Positions 23,864 to 34,600 of a DNA stretch of 64,000 nt are shown here, piece after piece; within the stretch, counting starts at the first letter, position 1; the number at the start of each line of letters is the position of its first letter. The notes below the pieces were generated by a model. It worked only from the letters and a program-made list of their open reading frames with translations. It searched no databases and was not told the DNA's origin. This DNA comes from Barnesiella sp. WM24. Its GTDB lineage: Bacteria > Bacteroidota > Bacteroidia > Bacteroidales > Muribaculaceae. The DNA lies in the NCBI RefSeq assembly GCF_004570975.1, contig NZ_SPPC01000002.1:186001-250000 (forward strand), given 5' to 3'. Position numbers and translations under genes: made by a program.

Positions 23864-25324
23864 ATGACTATTAAAGAACTTAAACCCGAACTAATCTGGG
23901 GCATCTTTGACCGGATAACCAAAGTTCCCCGTCCTTCAAAAAAAGAGGAAAAAATCCGTCAGTTTCTTCTTGACTTTGCCAAGGAGCATAACATCTCGGT
24001 AAAGACCGACGAAGTAGGCAACGTGGTAATGAGCAAGCCGGCGACTCCGGGAAAAGAGAATGCCCCGACCGTCATACTTCAGGGCCACATGGACATGGTG
24101 TGTGAGTCCAATGACAAAAACTTTGACTTTGACAACAATCCTATCACCACGATAATCGATGGCGAATGGGTACACGCCGACGGCACCACCCTCGGAGCCG
24201 ACAACGGAATAGGCATGGCAGCGTCGCTCGCCGTCATGGTCGACGATTCACTCGTACACGGTCCTGTGGAGGCTCTGTTTACTGTCGATGAAGAGACCGG
24301 AATGACCGGTGCCAACAATCTCGGCAAAGACATGATGAACGGCTCGATTCTTCTCAATCTTGACTCAGAGGATGACGGAGAGATATTCATCGGATGTGCA
24401 GGCGGCGTCGACACAACCATAACATTTGACTACAAGCGCGAAATGGCTCCCGCCGACAATCACTGGTTCAAGATTGACCTTTCCAACCTCAGCGGAGGTC
24501 ATTCGGGAGGCGACATCCATGAAGGACGCGCCAATTCCAACAAGCTGCTTGCCCGATTCCTCTTCAACCTGTCGCTCAAGCATGTTGTAAAGCTCAGTGA
24601 GATAAGCGGCGGCAACCTGCGTAATGCCATCCCGCGTGCCGCCCACGCTGTGTTTGGTGTCAGCTCGGAAAGCAAGGAGAAGGTAATGGTCGCATTCAAC
24701 GAGTATGTAGCTGCAGTCGAGAAGGAATATGCCCACACTGACCCCAACATGACAATCACCATCGAAAGCGTGGAAAAACCTGAATACGCAATCGACACCG
24801 ACACCTCCGACCGTCTTATCAGGTCACTGTATGCATGTCCTCACGGAGTAATCTCAATGAGCCATGACCTCGAGGGTCTTGTAGAGACATCGACCAACCT
24901 CGCTGCCGTAAAGATGCAGGACAACTCCACCATACTCATCACCACCAGCCAGCGCAGCTCGGTCGAGTCACGCAAGTGGGACATCGCCCGCCAGATTGAA
25001 GCGCTGTTTGTCCTTGCTGGAGCACATGTGACCCACGGTGACGGATATCCCGGATGGGCACCCGACATGAATTCAACCATAATGAAGATAGCAAGCGACG
25101 CTTATGAAGAACTTTACAATGTCAAGCCGGCAATCAAGGCTATCCACGCCGGACTTGAATGTGGACTGTTCCTCACCAAGTATCCGCATCTTGACATGGT
25201 ATCATTCGGTCCCACCTTGCGCGGTGTTCACTCTCCTTCCGAGAAGATGCACATACCGGCTGTGGAAAAATTCTGGAATCAGCTCACTTTGATTCTTAAA
25301 AAAGTAGCCGACCTTAAAAAGTAA
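23864..25324 (+). CDS. pepD: Aminoacyl-histidine dipeptidase (peptidase M20, PepD family)
   Basis: 486 residues, the usual length. A cytoplasmic dizinc metallopeptidase that cuts dipeptides such as Xaa-His. Visible active-site blocks: LQGHMDMVCES (His ligand and following Asp), DGTTLGADNGIGM (bridging Asp), FTVDEETGMTGA (catalytic Glu pair), LNLDSEDDGEI, and AIHAGLECGLF near the C terminus (ligand Glu/His). The lid domain lies in between, with LSGGHSGGDI. It stands alone, followed by a strong terminator. Confidence 0.95.
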   Translation: MTIKELKPELIWGIFDRITKVPRPSKKEEKIRQFLLDFAKEHNISVKTDEVGNVVMSKPATPGKENAPTVILQGHMDMVCESNDKNFDFDNNPITTIIDGEWVHADGTTLGADNGIGMAASLAVMVDDSLVHGPVEALFTVDEETGMTGANNLGKDMMNGSILLNLDSEDDGEIFIGCAGGVDTTITFDYKREMAPADNHWFKIDLSNLSGGHSGGDIHEGRANSNKLLARFLFNLSLKHVVKLSEISGGNLRNAIPRAAHAVFGVSSESKEKVMVAFNEYVAAVEKEYAHTDPNMTITIESVEKPEYAIDTDTSDRLIRSLYACPHGVISMSHDLEGLVETSTNLAAVKMQDNSTILITTSQRSSVESRKWDIARQIEALFVLAGAHVTHGDGYPGWAPDMNSTIMKIASDAYEELYNVKPAIKAIHAGLECGLFLTKYPHLDMVSFGPTLRGVHSPSEKMHIPAVEKFWNQLTLILKKVADLKK

Positions 25325-25348
25325 ACAGGCTAAACCACACTGATACTT

Positions 25349-25388
25349 ATATATAGGCATGGAAAATGTCCATGCCTATATATTTTAT
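25349..25388 (+). terminator. Terminator of the dipeptidase gene
   Basis: A 14-bp perfect stem, ATATATAGGCATGG (25349-25362) against CCATGCCTATATAT (25370-25383), then TTTATT. Confidence 0.85.
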
Positions 25389-25406
25389 TCAAATATCTTA
25401 ATTCTG

Positions 25407-26150
25407 ATGTCAACCATGCTGCTCTCATCAATAATCATAGCCGGATTGATAACACTATCATCGGCGCCGGTCATCCCCGACTCCACTTTGACCGACTCGC
25501 TAATCGTAGAAGAAGTCACGGCTCCTGTCGACCCTAACAATCACGGGACGATACAACGTCTTACAGAAGAAGACTTCACTCAAGCCGCTGAGCAACTTGG
25601 CATCGACGTGGCTACAATAAAAGCGGTGATAAGCATTGAGGCAGGCGCAGGACATCAAGGATTTCACGCTCCCGGAAAGCCGATTATCAATTTTGACCTG
25701 GCTATGTTCAGGCGCGCGGCGTCAAAACGGGGCATCAATCTTAACAAATACAAGAAGAGCCACAAAATAGTGTTCAACCGTGCCAACACTCAAAAATACG
25801 GTTCCTATCAGGCTGCACAACATGAAAGGCTCAGGTCGGCGATGACAATAGATTCAATAGCGGCTATCGACGGGACATTCTGGGGAATGTTCCAGATAGG
25901 AGGATTCAACTGGAAAAAATGTGGTGCAAAATCCCGAGGAGAGTTTGTCGAACGCATGAGCGACTCTGAACATGAGCAGTTGGAACTCTTTATCAACTTT
26001 ATCAAGACCAACGGCATGGACAAGTATCTAAAGAAAAAAGACTGGGCGGGGTTTGCCCGCTGCTACAACGGACCGTCATATGCCCGGCGAGGCTATCACA
26101 CCCGTCTTGCCAAAGCCTATAAGAAATACAAAAAGCAATCCGCCCGATAG
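25407..26150 (+). CDS. N-acetylmuramidase-family lysozyme
   Basis: 247 residues from the ATG at 25407. An ATG at 25359 lies inside the preceding terminator, so the shorter start, which exposes an immediate signal peptide (MLLSSIIIAGLITLSSAP), is preferred. The mature domain (about 55-245) fits the N-acetylmuramidase family (DUF3380/PF11860): a predicted catalytic Glu in VISIEAGAGHQGF, GTFWGMFQIGGFNWKKCG, and WAGFARCYNGPSY. It should cleave the glycan strand of peptidoglycan from the periplasmic side. Such enzymes are often phage endolysins, but no phage genes are adjacent, so a cellular role or a domesticated gene is likely. Confidence 0.85.
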   Translation: MSTMLLSSIIIAGLITLSSAPVIPDSTLTDSLIVEEVTAPVDPNNHGTIQRLTEEDFTQAAEQLGIDVATIKAVISIEAGAGHQGFHAPGKPIINFDLAMFRRAASKRGINLNKYKKSHKIVFNRANTQKYGSYQAAQHERLRSAMTIDSIAAIDGTFWGMFQIGGFNWKKCGAKSRGEFVERMSDSEHEQLELFINFIKTNGMDKYLKKKDWAGFARCYNGPSYARRGYHTRLAKAYKKYKKQSAR

Positions 26151-26165
26151 GCGGCTGCCCCTTTG

Positions 26166-29100
26166 TCATCGGGGCAGAAACCGTTCAAGCGATCTTACAT
26201 CGACAGACTTACGAGCCGCATAATCGGCAAGCTGATCATCACCGGGACGACCGACCGCGAAATAACGGCTCGCGGGATGGGTCAATATCAATCCCGACGT
26301 AGACGACACAGGCGCCATTGCTCCGCTTTCAGTCAACGAGACTCCAATTGAGCCGTAGTCAAGAATCCTGTCCAAATCAAATATCAGCGACTGATCGGGA
26401 AGCGAGGGATAACCGACAGCAGGGCGCACTCCTTTATGTCCACTGCACCACAGGCGCTCATGAACCACGCGATGCATCTGCTCAGTCGCAGCCTCGGCAA
26501 GCCGGTCGGCAAGGGTCTGATACAGAATCGACTTGTAATCATCACCTGAATCTTTATAGCGCGAGGCTATATCATCGACTCCACCCGCAGTGACAACAAA
26601 CACGCCTATATAATCACTGAGCGAGCCGTCGTCGCCCACAGGCGCCACGTAATCGGAAAGTGAAAGACACTCTCCGTTGACACTCCCTGACTGCTGCCGC
26701 AAGGTTGAAATCACGCCACGCGAGCCTCCATGCTCATATATTATATCGCCGCCACGCGAGCCTGCTTTCAGAAGCGCCACACGCGCTTTTAATGTTACGC
26801 CGTCGCGTTCAAGACGTTCAAGCGCGTTATTAGCCTCTTTTACAAGCTGCATCGCCTCGGTGGCATCAGCAATCTTGCCTGCCGGGACTGCGGCGAGCCA
26901 CTGAGCGCGGCAATGGTCACACCCGGTAATTTCAGCCACGGAAGCAAGCGAGGGGTCAAGTCGCCATGCAGCAAGGAAAGCTCGCCAGTTTATCAGACCG
27001 GCAACATCACTTACCTTAAATTCCAAATCATTAACCCCGACAGATGCAGGCGTGACAGGCGAGTAATCGAGACGCGGCGCACGTTCACACGCCTCCTTAT
27101 AGGACAAAGTGTCTGCCGTAGAGCCTTCATATTCACGGCGCAGACGCTCCTGCTCCTGCCGCAACGCGTCAACTGCAGCGTCATAAGTGGCGCTGTTACC
27201 AAATTTCTGTGCGACCGACGGCAACATTGCCGCGTCGCGGGTATATATGACCGGTCCGCTATAACACGGGGCTATCTTTACCGCAGTGTGAAGCGCCGAA
27301 GTAGTAGCACCGCCGATCAGAAGCGGAATCTTCATTCCCCGGTCCTCCATGAGACGTGCGACGTGACACATTTCCTCAAGCGAAGGAGTGATAAGTCCGC
27401 TAAGACCGATAAATCCGGCACCTGACTCAACAGCCTTCTCCACAATATCCTCACCGGGCACCATTACACCCATGTCAATAACGTCATATCCGTTACAATT
27501 CAGGATGACTCCCACGATATTTTTACCGATGTCGTGTACATCACCCTTCACTGTGGCAATCACCATGCGCCCGTTTGCTGACGATTGTCCCGAGCCGCGT
27601 TTTTCTTCTTCTATATAAGGAGTAAGCCACGACACTGCGAGCTTCATAACCCGCGCACTCTTGACCACCTGAGGCAAAAACAGTTTTCCTTCACCAAAAA
27701 GATCGCCGACACGGTTCATCCCTGACATAAGCGGACCATCAATCACCGCCACAGCCGATCCGAGCGTAGCCCTCGCCTCTTCAAGAATATCGGGAAGATT
27801 GTCGGAATGTCCTTTCACAAGCATCAGCTCAAGCCGCTCGACAGCCGGCAAAGCATCATCGTGTCCGGAATCAGTCGCGCCACCTTGACCGGTCTTCATC
27901 TCTTTCATCTCGGCGGCAAGCATGACAAGGCGGTCGGTGGCATCATCGCGTCTCACAAGCAACACGTCGTCAATCGCCTCTCTCAGATTATCCGGAATCT
28001 CATCGACAGGCATCATCGCCGCCGCATTCACGATTCCCATGTCGAGTCCTTTGGCAATGGCATGATACAAGAAAAGGGCATGCATCGACTCGCGCACATA
28101 GTTATTGCCCCTGAATGAAAACGACAGATTGCTTATGCCTCCACTGACTTTTGCTCCCGGGAGGTGGGTCTTGATCCATTCAACACTGCGGATAAAGTCA
28201 AGGGCATAGTCACGATGCTCCTCAATTCCCGTTGCGACAGCAAGCACATTAGGGTCAAAAACGATGTCACATCCTTTGAACCCGGCCTTACCGACGAGCA
28301 GGTCATATGCACGTCCACACACTTCTATCCTCCGCTCAAACGTGTCGGCCTGACCGCACTCGTCAAATGCCATGACCACCACGGCAGCACCCATCTCCCG
28401 GATATAACGTGCATGTTCAAGAAATATCTCCTCACCCTCTTTCAGGCTTATCGAGTTGACGAAAGGACGACCCTGCACTCGCTTCAGTCCTGCCTTTATT
28501 GTAGGCCAATGGGAAGAGTCGATCATGAACGGCACTGTTGCCGTCTCCGGCTCAGAGCCGAGACGGCTTAAAAACGCGGTCATCTCACTCTCCGAGTCAA
28601 GCATCGCGTCATCCATATTTATATCGACAATCTGCGCACCCGACTCGACCTGTTTACGGGCTATCTCTATAGCCTCGCCATAACTATGCTCTTTGATAAG
28701 ACGCAGAAACTTGCGGCTTCCGGCTACATTACACCGCTCGCCGACATTGACAAAATTGCGTTGGCGGTTTACCACAAGAGGCTCAAGACCGGCAAGCACC
28801 ATTTCATCATTTGGCAAAGGGATAATCCGTGGAGCGAGTCCGGCAGAAATGGATGATATGGCTGCTATATGTTCCGGAGTCGTGCCGCAGCATCCTCCTA
28901 TTATATTTACCATGCCACGCTCAAGCATCGGCCTCACTTTTGATGCCATCAACTCCGGCGTCTCGTCATACTCGCCCATCGCATTTGGCAAGCCGGCATT
29001 GGGATAGACACTGACTGCATAAGGGTAGCCCTGAAGCGCCTCAACATACTTTACCATCTCATCAGCGCCAAAAGAGCAGTTAAGCCCTATAGCAAGAGGA

Positions 29101-29843
29101 TTGCAATGACTCACAGTGGCGACAAACGCCTCGAGAGTCTGCCCGGCAAGAGTGCGCCCCGACTCCGTGAGTGTCACCGACAAGATGACGGGCACTCTCT
29201 TCCCTACACTTTCCATCGCCCGGCGCGCGCCCCATATTGCCGCTTTTGCATTCAATGAGTCATATATTGTCTCTATCAGGAATAAATCCACTCCACCCTC
29301 AAGCAGCGACTTACACTGAAGATAAAAAGTGTCGGCAAGAAAATCCCAGTCAACCTGCGCGTTGTTGTCGTCATCAAGGTCCTGCGACATAGAAAGTGAC
29401 TTGCCGGAAGGTCCTACACTGCCCGCAACCCAACACATCTCTCCGTCATGGCGGCTCATGAAACTGTCGGCAGCGTCACGTGCCACTCTCGCCGCGGCAA
29501 GGTTTATCTCAGCGACAAAATCGGAAAGACCATAATCGGCAAGCGACACGGCATTGGCATTGAACGAATCGGTCTCTATGATTCTCGCGCCAGCCTCAAG
29601 GTAGCGGAGGTGAATGTCGCGTATGACATCAGGCCGCGTAATTGTCAGCAGGTCGTTACATCCTTTAAGTCTGTGACTCCAGCCGGCAAACTTTCCGCTG
29701 CTGAAATCGTCCTCGGAAAGACCGGCTCGCTGTATCATGGTGCCCATCGCACCGTCAAGCACCACTATACCCTGATGAAGCGCATCGGCAAGACACCGTC
29801 CCGCCACATCATAATCCATATCGTCAATACATTTCATTGTCAT
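26166..29843 (-). CDS. metH: Cobalamin-dependent methionine synthase
   Basis: About 1225 residues from ATG 29843; a longer frame from 29903 overlaps tadA. It transfers a methyl group from methyltetrahydrofolate to homocysteine via cobalamin. Modules in order: homocysteine domain (about 1-330; zinc cysteines in LNCSFGADE and [10 protein letters not shown]), pterin domain (about 350-600; [14 protein letters not shown]), B12 cap and B12 domain (about 640-870; [10 protein letters not shown] supplies the lower-ligand His), and the SAM-dependent reactivation domain at the C terminus (about 900-1225; [14 protein letters not shown]). All four modules are present. No cobalamin riboswitch was found; it is third in an rnz-tadA-metH operon. 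Confidence 0.97.
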   Translation of the reverse strand: MTMKCIDDMDYDVAGRCLADALHQGIVVLDGAMGTMIQRAGLSEDDFSSGKFAGWSHRLKGCNDLLTITRPDVIRDIHLRYLEAGARIIETDSFNANAVSLADYGLSDFVAEINLAAARVARDAADSFMSRHDGEMCWVAGSVGPSGKSLSMSQDLDDDNNAQVDWDFLADTFYLQCKSLLEGGVDLFLIETIYDSLNAKAAIWGARRAMESVGKRVPVILSVTLTESGRTLAGQTLEAFVATVSHCNPLAIGLNCSFGADEMVKYVEALQGYPYAVSVYPNAGLPNAMGEYDETPELMASKVRPMLERGMVNIIGGCCGTTPEHIAAISSISAGLAPRIIPLPNDEMVLAGLEPLVVNRQRNFVNVGERCNVAGSRKFLRLIKEHSYGEAIEIARKQVESGAQIVDINMDDAMLDSESEMTAFLSRLGSEPETATVPFMIDSSHWPTIKAGLKRVQGRPFVNSISLKEGEEIFLEHARYIREMGAAVVVMAFDECGQADTFERRIEVCGRAYDLLVGKAGFKGCDIVFDPNVLAVATGIEEHRDYALDFIRSVEWIKTHLPGAKVSGGISNLSFSFRGNNYVRESMHALFLYHAIAKGLDMGIVNAAAMMPVDEIPDNLREAIDDVLLVRRDDATDRLVMLAAEMKEMKTGQGGATDSGHDDALPAVERLELMLVKGHSDNLPDILEEARATLGSAVAVIDGPLMSGMNRVGDLFGEGKLFLPQVVKSARVMKLAVSWLTPYIEEEKRGSGQSSANGRMVIATVKGDVHDIGKNIVGVILNCNGYDVIDMGVMVPGEDIVEKAVESGAGFIGLSGLITPSLEEMCHVARLMEDRGMKIPLLIGGATTSALHTAVKIAPCYSGPVIYTRDAAMLPSVAQKFGNSATYDAAVDALRQEQERLRREYEGSTADTLSYKEACERAPRLDYSPVTPASVGVNDLEFKVSDVAGLINWRAFLAAWRLDPSLASVAEITGCDHCRAQWLAAVPAGKIADATEAMQLVKEANNALERLERDGVTLKARVALLKAGSRGGDIIYEHGGSRGVISTLRQQSGSVNGECLSLSDYVAPVGDDGSLSDYIGVFVVTAGGVDDIASRYKDSGDDYKSILYQTLADRLAEAATEQMHRVVHERLWCSGHKGVRPAVGYPSLPDQSLIFDLDRILDYGSIGVSLTESGAMAPVSSTSGLILTHPASRYFAVGRPGDDQLADYAARKSVDVRSLERFLPR

Positions 29844-29887
29844 ATCGTAACTTTCCAAATACAAAATTAGCCAATACGTCGCAACAA

Positions 29888-30337
29888 TCAACGCTTGGAG
29901 CAAAAAAACTTACGCATCAGCGAAGAACACTCTTCTTCAAGCACCCCGGACACGACTACAGCCTTGGGGTGAAACGGTGACCGCGATGTCTGGCATACAT
30001 AGCCTCGCTTTACATCGGGCGCGCCAAACACCACACGCCGCAGCTGGCTCCATCCTATCGCGCCGGCACACATAAGACACGGCTCCACCGTGACATAAAG
30101 GGTGCAGTCGACGAGATACTTTCCGCCAAGCGTATTTGCCGCAGCAGTAATCGCCTGCATCTCGGCATGGGCAGTGACGTCGCCGAGTTGTTCGGTAAGG
30201 TTATGTCCCCTGCCTACAATAACGCCGCCACACACGACCACCGCACCTATCGGCACTTCATCGGCATCATAAGCAGCCTGCGCCTCGACAAGAGCCTGAC
30301 GCATAAAATATATGTCATCGTTCAATTCCTTATTCAT
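29888..30337 (-). CDS. tadA: tRNA adenosine(34) deaminase / nucleoside deaminase
   Basis: 149 residues, CDA fold. It probably converts A34 to inosine in the tRNA-Arg(ACG) anticodon. The zinc site is complete: His57-Ala-Glu59 in TAHAEMQ and Cys87/Cys90 in [17 protein letters not shown] at the N terminus and [16 protein letters not shown] are typical of TadA. The start codon overlaps the rnz stop by ATGA (30334-30337), so the two are translationally coupled. A guanine deaminase-like specificity cannot be fully excluded. Confidence 0.93.
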   Translation of the reverse strand: MNKELNDDIYFMRQALVEAQAAYDADEVPIGAVVVCGGVIVGRGHNLTEQLGDVTAHAEMQAITAAANTLGGKYLVDCTLYVTVEPCLMCAGAIGWSQLRRVVFGAPDVKRGYVCQTSRSPFHPKAVVVSGVLEEECSSLMRKFFCSKR

Positions 30338-31254
30338 AGCAAATCGATAGCAAGTCCTTCATAAGCCGTCACAGTATTGGGAAATATCGCCTGAGCCTCA
30401 CGCAAGTGCTGACGCTCATCGGCATAACGCTTTGAAAAGTGTCCGAGCACAAGCTGCGTCGCCCCTGCCGCACGGGCTATCCTTGCCGCCTCCGAAGCCG
30501 TCGAATGACCGCGCTTGCGGGCCTTATCACTATAATCGTCGGTATAAGTTGCTTCATGATATAGTGTATGGACTCCTTCTACCGAACGCGCCACTCGCTC
30601 ATCATACACCGTATCGGAACAGTAAGCGTAACTTACGGCAGCATCGGCAGGCGATGTCAACACAGCGTTAGGTATCACCCTGCCCTCTTCAGTCACCCAG
30701 TCGTCGCCGCTTTTTATACGCGCATAATCCCTGACAGGCACATTATAGAACCTGACGACATCACCTTTAAGATGACGCAGCTTCTGCTTTTCCGCAAACA
30801 TGAAGCCTGTACACGGCACCCTGTGATAGAGTGGAAATGTAGTGACCGTCAGCGCGTCACTCTCGAAGATTGTCGACGTAGCCTTAGGGTCGAAGATTTC
30901 ATAACGGACATCAAACGGAGTCTCACGGCAAAAAAAGCCAAGAATGCGACGGAATATGTCAGCGCCGTCAGCAGTGGTGTGTATCGTCACCACTCCACCT
31001 TCCTTTCCGGTGAGGGCAAGGGTGGAGATAAGTCCCGGCAGACCGAGGCAATGGTCGCCATGAAGATGAGATATAAATATGTGTCCGAGACGGGAATATT
31101 TAAGTCTCTGACGTCTCATCGACAACTGGGCACACTCCCCGCAGTCAACCATAAAAAGGTTGTCACGGTAATCGATTACCTGACAACTCGGCAGATGACG
31201 CAATGTAGGCGTTGCCGACCCGCATCCGAGATAGTTTACTTTAAACTGCGACAT
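30334..31254 (-). CDS. rnz: Ribonuclease Z
   Basis: 306 residues from ATG 31254 (MSQFKVNYLG); the longer frame to 31314 has no family similarity and includes the promoter. A metallo-beta-lactamase-fold endonuclease that trims tRNA 3' trailers. Metal site: SHLHGDHCLGLPG, a later YHEATY and GHSTASEAA, and LGHFSKRY near the C terminus. It heads the operon with tadA and metH. The -7 box ends four bases before the ATG, implying a leaderless or nearly leaderless message. Confidence 0.95.
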   Translation of the reverse strand: MSQFKVNYLGCGSATPTLRHLPSCQVIDYRDNLFMVDCGECAQLSMRRQRLKYSRLGHIFISHLHGDHCLGLPGLISTLALTGKEGGVVTIHTTADGADIFRRILGFFCRETPFDVRYEIFDPKATSTIFESDALTVTTFPLYHRVPCTGFMFAEKQKLRHLKGDVVRFYNVPVRDYARIKSGDDWVTEEGRVIPNAVLTSPADAAVSYAYCSDTVYDERVARSVEGVHTLYHEATYTDDYSDKARKRGHSTASEAARIARAAGATQLVLGHFSKRYADERQHLREAQAIFPNTVTAYEGLAIDLL

Positions 31255-31258
31255 AGGG

Positions 31259-31266
31259 CAAAGATA
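31259..31266 (-). promoter_or_regulatory. -7 box immediately upstream of rnz
   Basis: TATCTTTG on the minus strand ends four bases before the ATG at 31254. Transcription would start at or next to the start codon. Confidence 0.55.
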
Positions 31267-31438
31267 ATAATTCTTTCCTAATATAGGGGTCTTGCACACC
31301 CGACAAAATGACAACTAAATGCGATTTTCTTGCTAATCGTGTCGGGAGATGAGCTTTTTGCCCTCCCTTATTAACAGTTTTATGGTTAAATTATGACAAA
31401 AAAGCAACCGGATATTTGTGTTATAACAATTTTAGCAG

Positions 31439-31446
31439 TATCTTTG
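31439..31446 (+). promoter_or_regulatory. -7 box of nifJ
   Basis: TATCTTTG lies 232 bases before the nifJ ATG, giving a long leader of about 225 bases that carries the hairpin at 31484-31517. Together with the divergent rnz promoter it accounts for the 424-base gap. I see nothing else in it. Confidence 0.6.
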
Positions 31447-31483
31447 AAATGTTTTTTCATAGGATTAGATTTTTAAGGTTTAC

Positions 31484-31517
31484 AAAGGTGCAGTCATCGT
31501 GAGATGGGGGCACCTTT
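31484..31517 (+). other. Leader hairpin upstream of nifJ
   Basis: AAAGGTGC (31484-31491) pairs with GCACCTTT (31510-31517), followed by the T-rich CATTGTTTATTTTT. It could be an attenuator or a transcript-stabilising structure. It is not a riboswitch class I recognise. Confidence 0.4.
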
Positions 31518-31678
31518 CATTGTTTATTTTTAGTTAAATAACAAGGCTTAACCACTTTTTATCACAAAACGGGTGTCATTATTTTTGGCATTTAACAGAT
31601 TAATAATTAAATTTGTCGGCAAAATAAAAACCTGAAAAACGAAATACGTATATTTCCTATAAAATAGATTACACGATT

Positions 31679-34600
31679 ATGAGTAAAGAAAAGAAATTCT
31701 TGACCTGTGATGGTAATCAGGCTGCAGCACATGTGAGCTACATGTTCTCTGAAGTAGCAGCTATTTACCCCATCACCCCCTCTTCCACAATGGCAGAGTA
31801 TGTAGATGAATGGGCTGCCGCAGGTCGTAAAAACATCTTTGGCGAGACCGTTCTTGTGCAGGAGATGCAATCAGAAGGCGGAGCTGCCGGTGCCGTTCAC
31901 GGTTCACTTCAGGCAGGTGCCCTCACCACCACCTACACAGCTTCTCAGGGTCTTCTCCTGATGATTCCCAATATGTATAAGATAGCAGGTGAATTGCTCC
32001 CTTGCGTGTTCCACGTATCGGCTCGTACACTTGCTTCTCACGCATTAAGCATCTTCGGCGACCACCAGGACGTAATGTCTGTGCGTCAGACCGGTTTTGC
32101 AATGCTTGCCGAAGGTTCTGTACAGGAAGTAATGGACCTCTCAGGCGTAGCTCATCTTGCAACTATCAAGTCACGTGTGCCTTTCGTCAACTTCTTCGAC
32201 GGATTCCGCACATCTCATGAGATACAGAAAATCGAGGCTCTTGAAAACGATGACCTCGCTCCCCTCTTGGACCGCGAGGCGCTTGCCGATTTCCGCAACC
32301 GCGCCCTTAACCCCAACAACCCCGTAGCACGCGGTATGGCAGAAAACGGCGACGTATTCTTCCAGCACCGTGAGGCATGCAACAAGTATTACGAGGCTGT
32401 TCCCGAGATTGTAGAAGACTACATGAACAAGATTTCCGAGATTACCGGCCGCAAATACGGCTTGTTCAACTACTACGGAGATCCCGAGGCTGAGCGCGTG
32501 ATTATCGCCATGGGTTCAGTGACCCAGGCTGCTCAGGAGGCTATCGACTACCTGCTGTCACAGGGCGAGAAGGTAGGTCTTGTATCAGTTCACCTCTACC
32601 GTCCCTTCTCTGCTAAACACTTCCTTGCAGCAGTTCCCAAGACCGCCAAGAAGATTGCAGTCCTTGACCGCACCAAAGAACCCGGAGCCAACGGCGAGCC
32701 CCTTTACCTTGACGTTGTCGAGTGTTACCGCGGCGTAGAAAACGCTCCGCTTATCGTAGGCGGTCGCTACGGTCTTGCTTCAAAGGACACTACTCCCGCA
32801 CAGATTCTTTCAGTATACGAAAACCTTTCTCTTCCCACTCCCAAGAACCAGTTCACTCTTGGTATCGTAGACGACGTGACCTTCATGTCTCTCCCGATGA
32901 AGGAAGAGGTTGCTCTCGGTGACCCCAGCACATATGAGGCTAAGTTCTTCGGTCTTGGTGCTGACGGAACCGTAGGTGCCAACAAGAACTCTGTAAAGAT
33001 TATCGGAGAAAACACCAACAAGTATTGCCAGGCTTACTTCGCTTACGACTCAAAGAAGTCAGGCGGTTTCACCTGCTCTCACCTCCGTTTCGGCGACAAG
33101 CCCATCCGCTCTACTTACCTGGTGACCACTCCCAACTTCGTGGCATGCCACGTACAGGCTTACCTTCACATGTATGACGTGACCCGCGGTCTCCGCGACA
33201 ACGGTACATTCCTTCTCAACACAATCTGGGAAGGCGAGGAGCTTGCAAAGAATCTCCCCAACAAGGTTAAGCGTTACTTTGCTGAACACAACATCAGCAT
33301 CTACTATATCAACGCGACCAAGATTGCACAGGAGATAGGTCTCGGCAACCGCACCAACACCATTCTTCAGTCAGCATTCTTCCGCATCACCGAAGTAATC
33401 CCCGTTGACCTTGCAATCGAGCAGATGAAGAAGTTCATCGTCAAGAGCTACGGCAAGAAGGGTCAGGATGTGGTTGACAAGAACTACGCTGCAGTTGACC
33501 GTGGCGGTGAATACAAGAAGCTTGAAATCGATCCGGCATGGAAGAACCTTCAGGACGAACCGGCTGTAGCCAACAACGATCCTGAATTTATCAACAAGGT
33601 AGTGCGCCCCATCAACGCTCAGGACGGCGACCTCCTTCCCGTATCGGCATTTGTAAACGAGCCCGACGGCACCTGGTATCAGGGTACCGCGAAGTATGAG
33701 AAGCGCGGCGTTGCAGCTTTCGTTCCCGAGTGGGTTGAAGAAAACTGTATCCAGTGTAACAAGTGTGCTTACGTTTGTCCTCACGCTGCTATCCGTCCCT
33801 TCGTAATCACTCCGGAAGAGATGGCAAAGGCTCCGTTTGGAGAAGACGCCACTATCCCCGCTATCGGCAAGACATTCACCGGCATGCGCTTCATGCAGGC
33901 TGTAGACGTGCTTGACTGTCTCGGTTGCAGCAACTGTGTTGATGTATGTCCGGGCAAGAAGGGCGAAAAGGCTCTCGTCATGAAGCCTCTTGAAACTCAG
34001 CTTGACATCCAGAAGAACTGGGATTACTGCGTTGCCGACGTTAAGTCAAAGGCAAGCCTCGTTGACGTAAAGGCCAACGTTAAGAACTCTCAGTTTGCAA
34101 CTCCGCTGTTTGAATTCTCCGGCGCATGCTCAGGCTGCGGTGAGACTCCTTATGTAAAACTTATCACCCAGCTCTTCGGTGACCGCGAAATCGTGGCAAA
34201 CGCTACCGGATGTAGCTCAATCTACTCAGGCTCAGTGCCTTCTACTCCTTACACCAAGGACGAGAACGGTCGTGGTCCGGCGTGGGCTAACTCACTCTTC
34301 GAGGACTTCTGCGAGTTTGGTCTCGGTATGACACTTGCCAACGAGAAGATGCGTGAGCGCCTCGACGCTGATGTACGTGCCCTCCTCGACTGCCCCAAGT
34401 GCAGCGACGAAATCAAGGCGCTCGCTACCCAGTGGCTCGACGAGAAAGACAACGCTGACCGCAGCCGCGAAATCTCTGACAAGCTTGTTCCCCTTATGGA
34501 AGCTTGCGGATGTGACGCATGCAAGAAGGTTCTTGAGCTCAAGCACTTCCTCATCAAGCGCAGCCAGTGGATCATCGGTGGTGACGGTGCATCTTACGAC

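Noticed and set aside
25359-25406. Longer start for the muramidase
   Set aside because: The first ATG lies within the loop of the dipeptidase terminator; the ATG at 25407 gives a proper signal peptide.
26300-29870. Several plus-strand ORFs of 60-170 codons
   Set aside because: All are antisense to metH, which has a continuous and full-length family match.
29844-29903. Cobalamin riboswitch or longer start for metH
   Set aside because: The gap to tadA is only 44 bases from the chosen start, too short for a B12 riboswitch, and the extended frame lies in the tadA gene.
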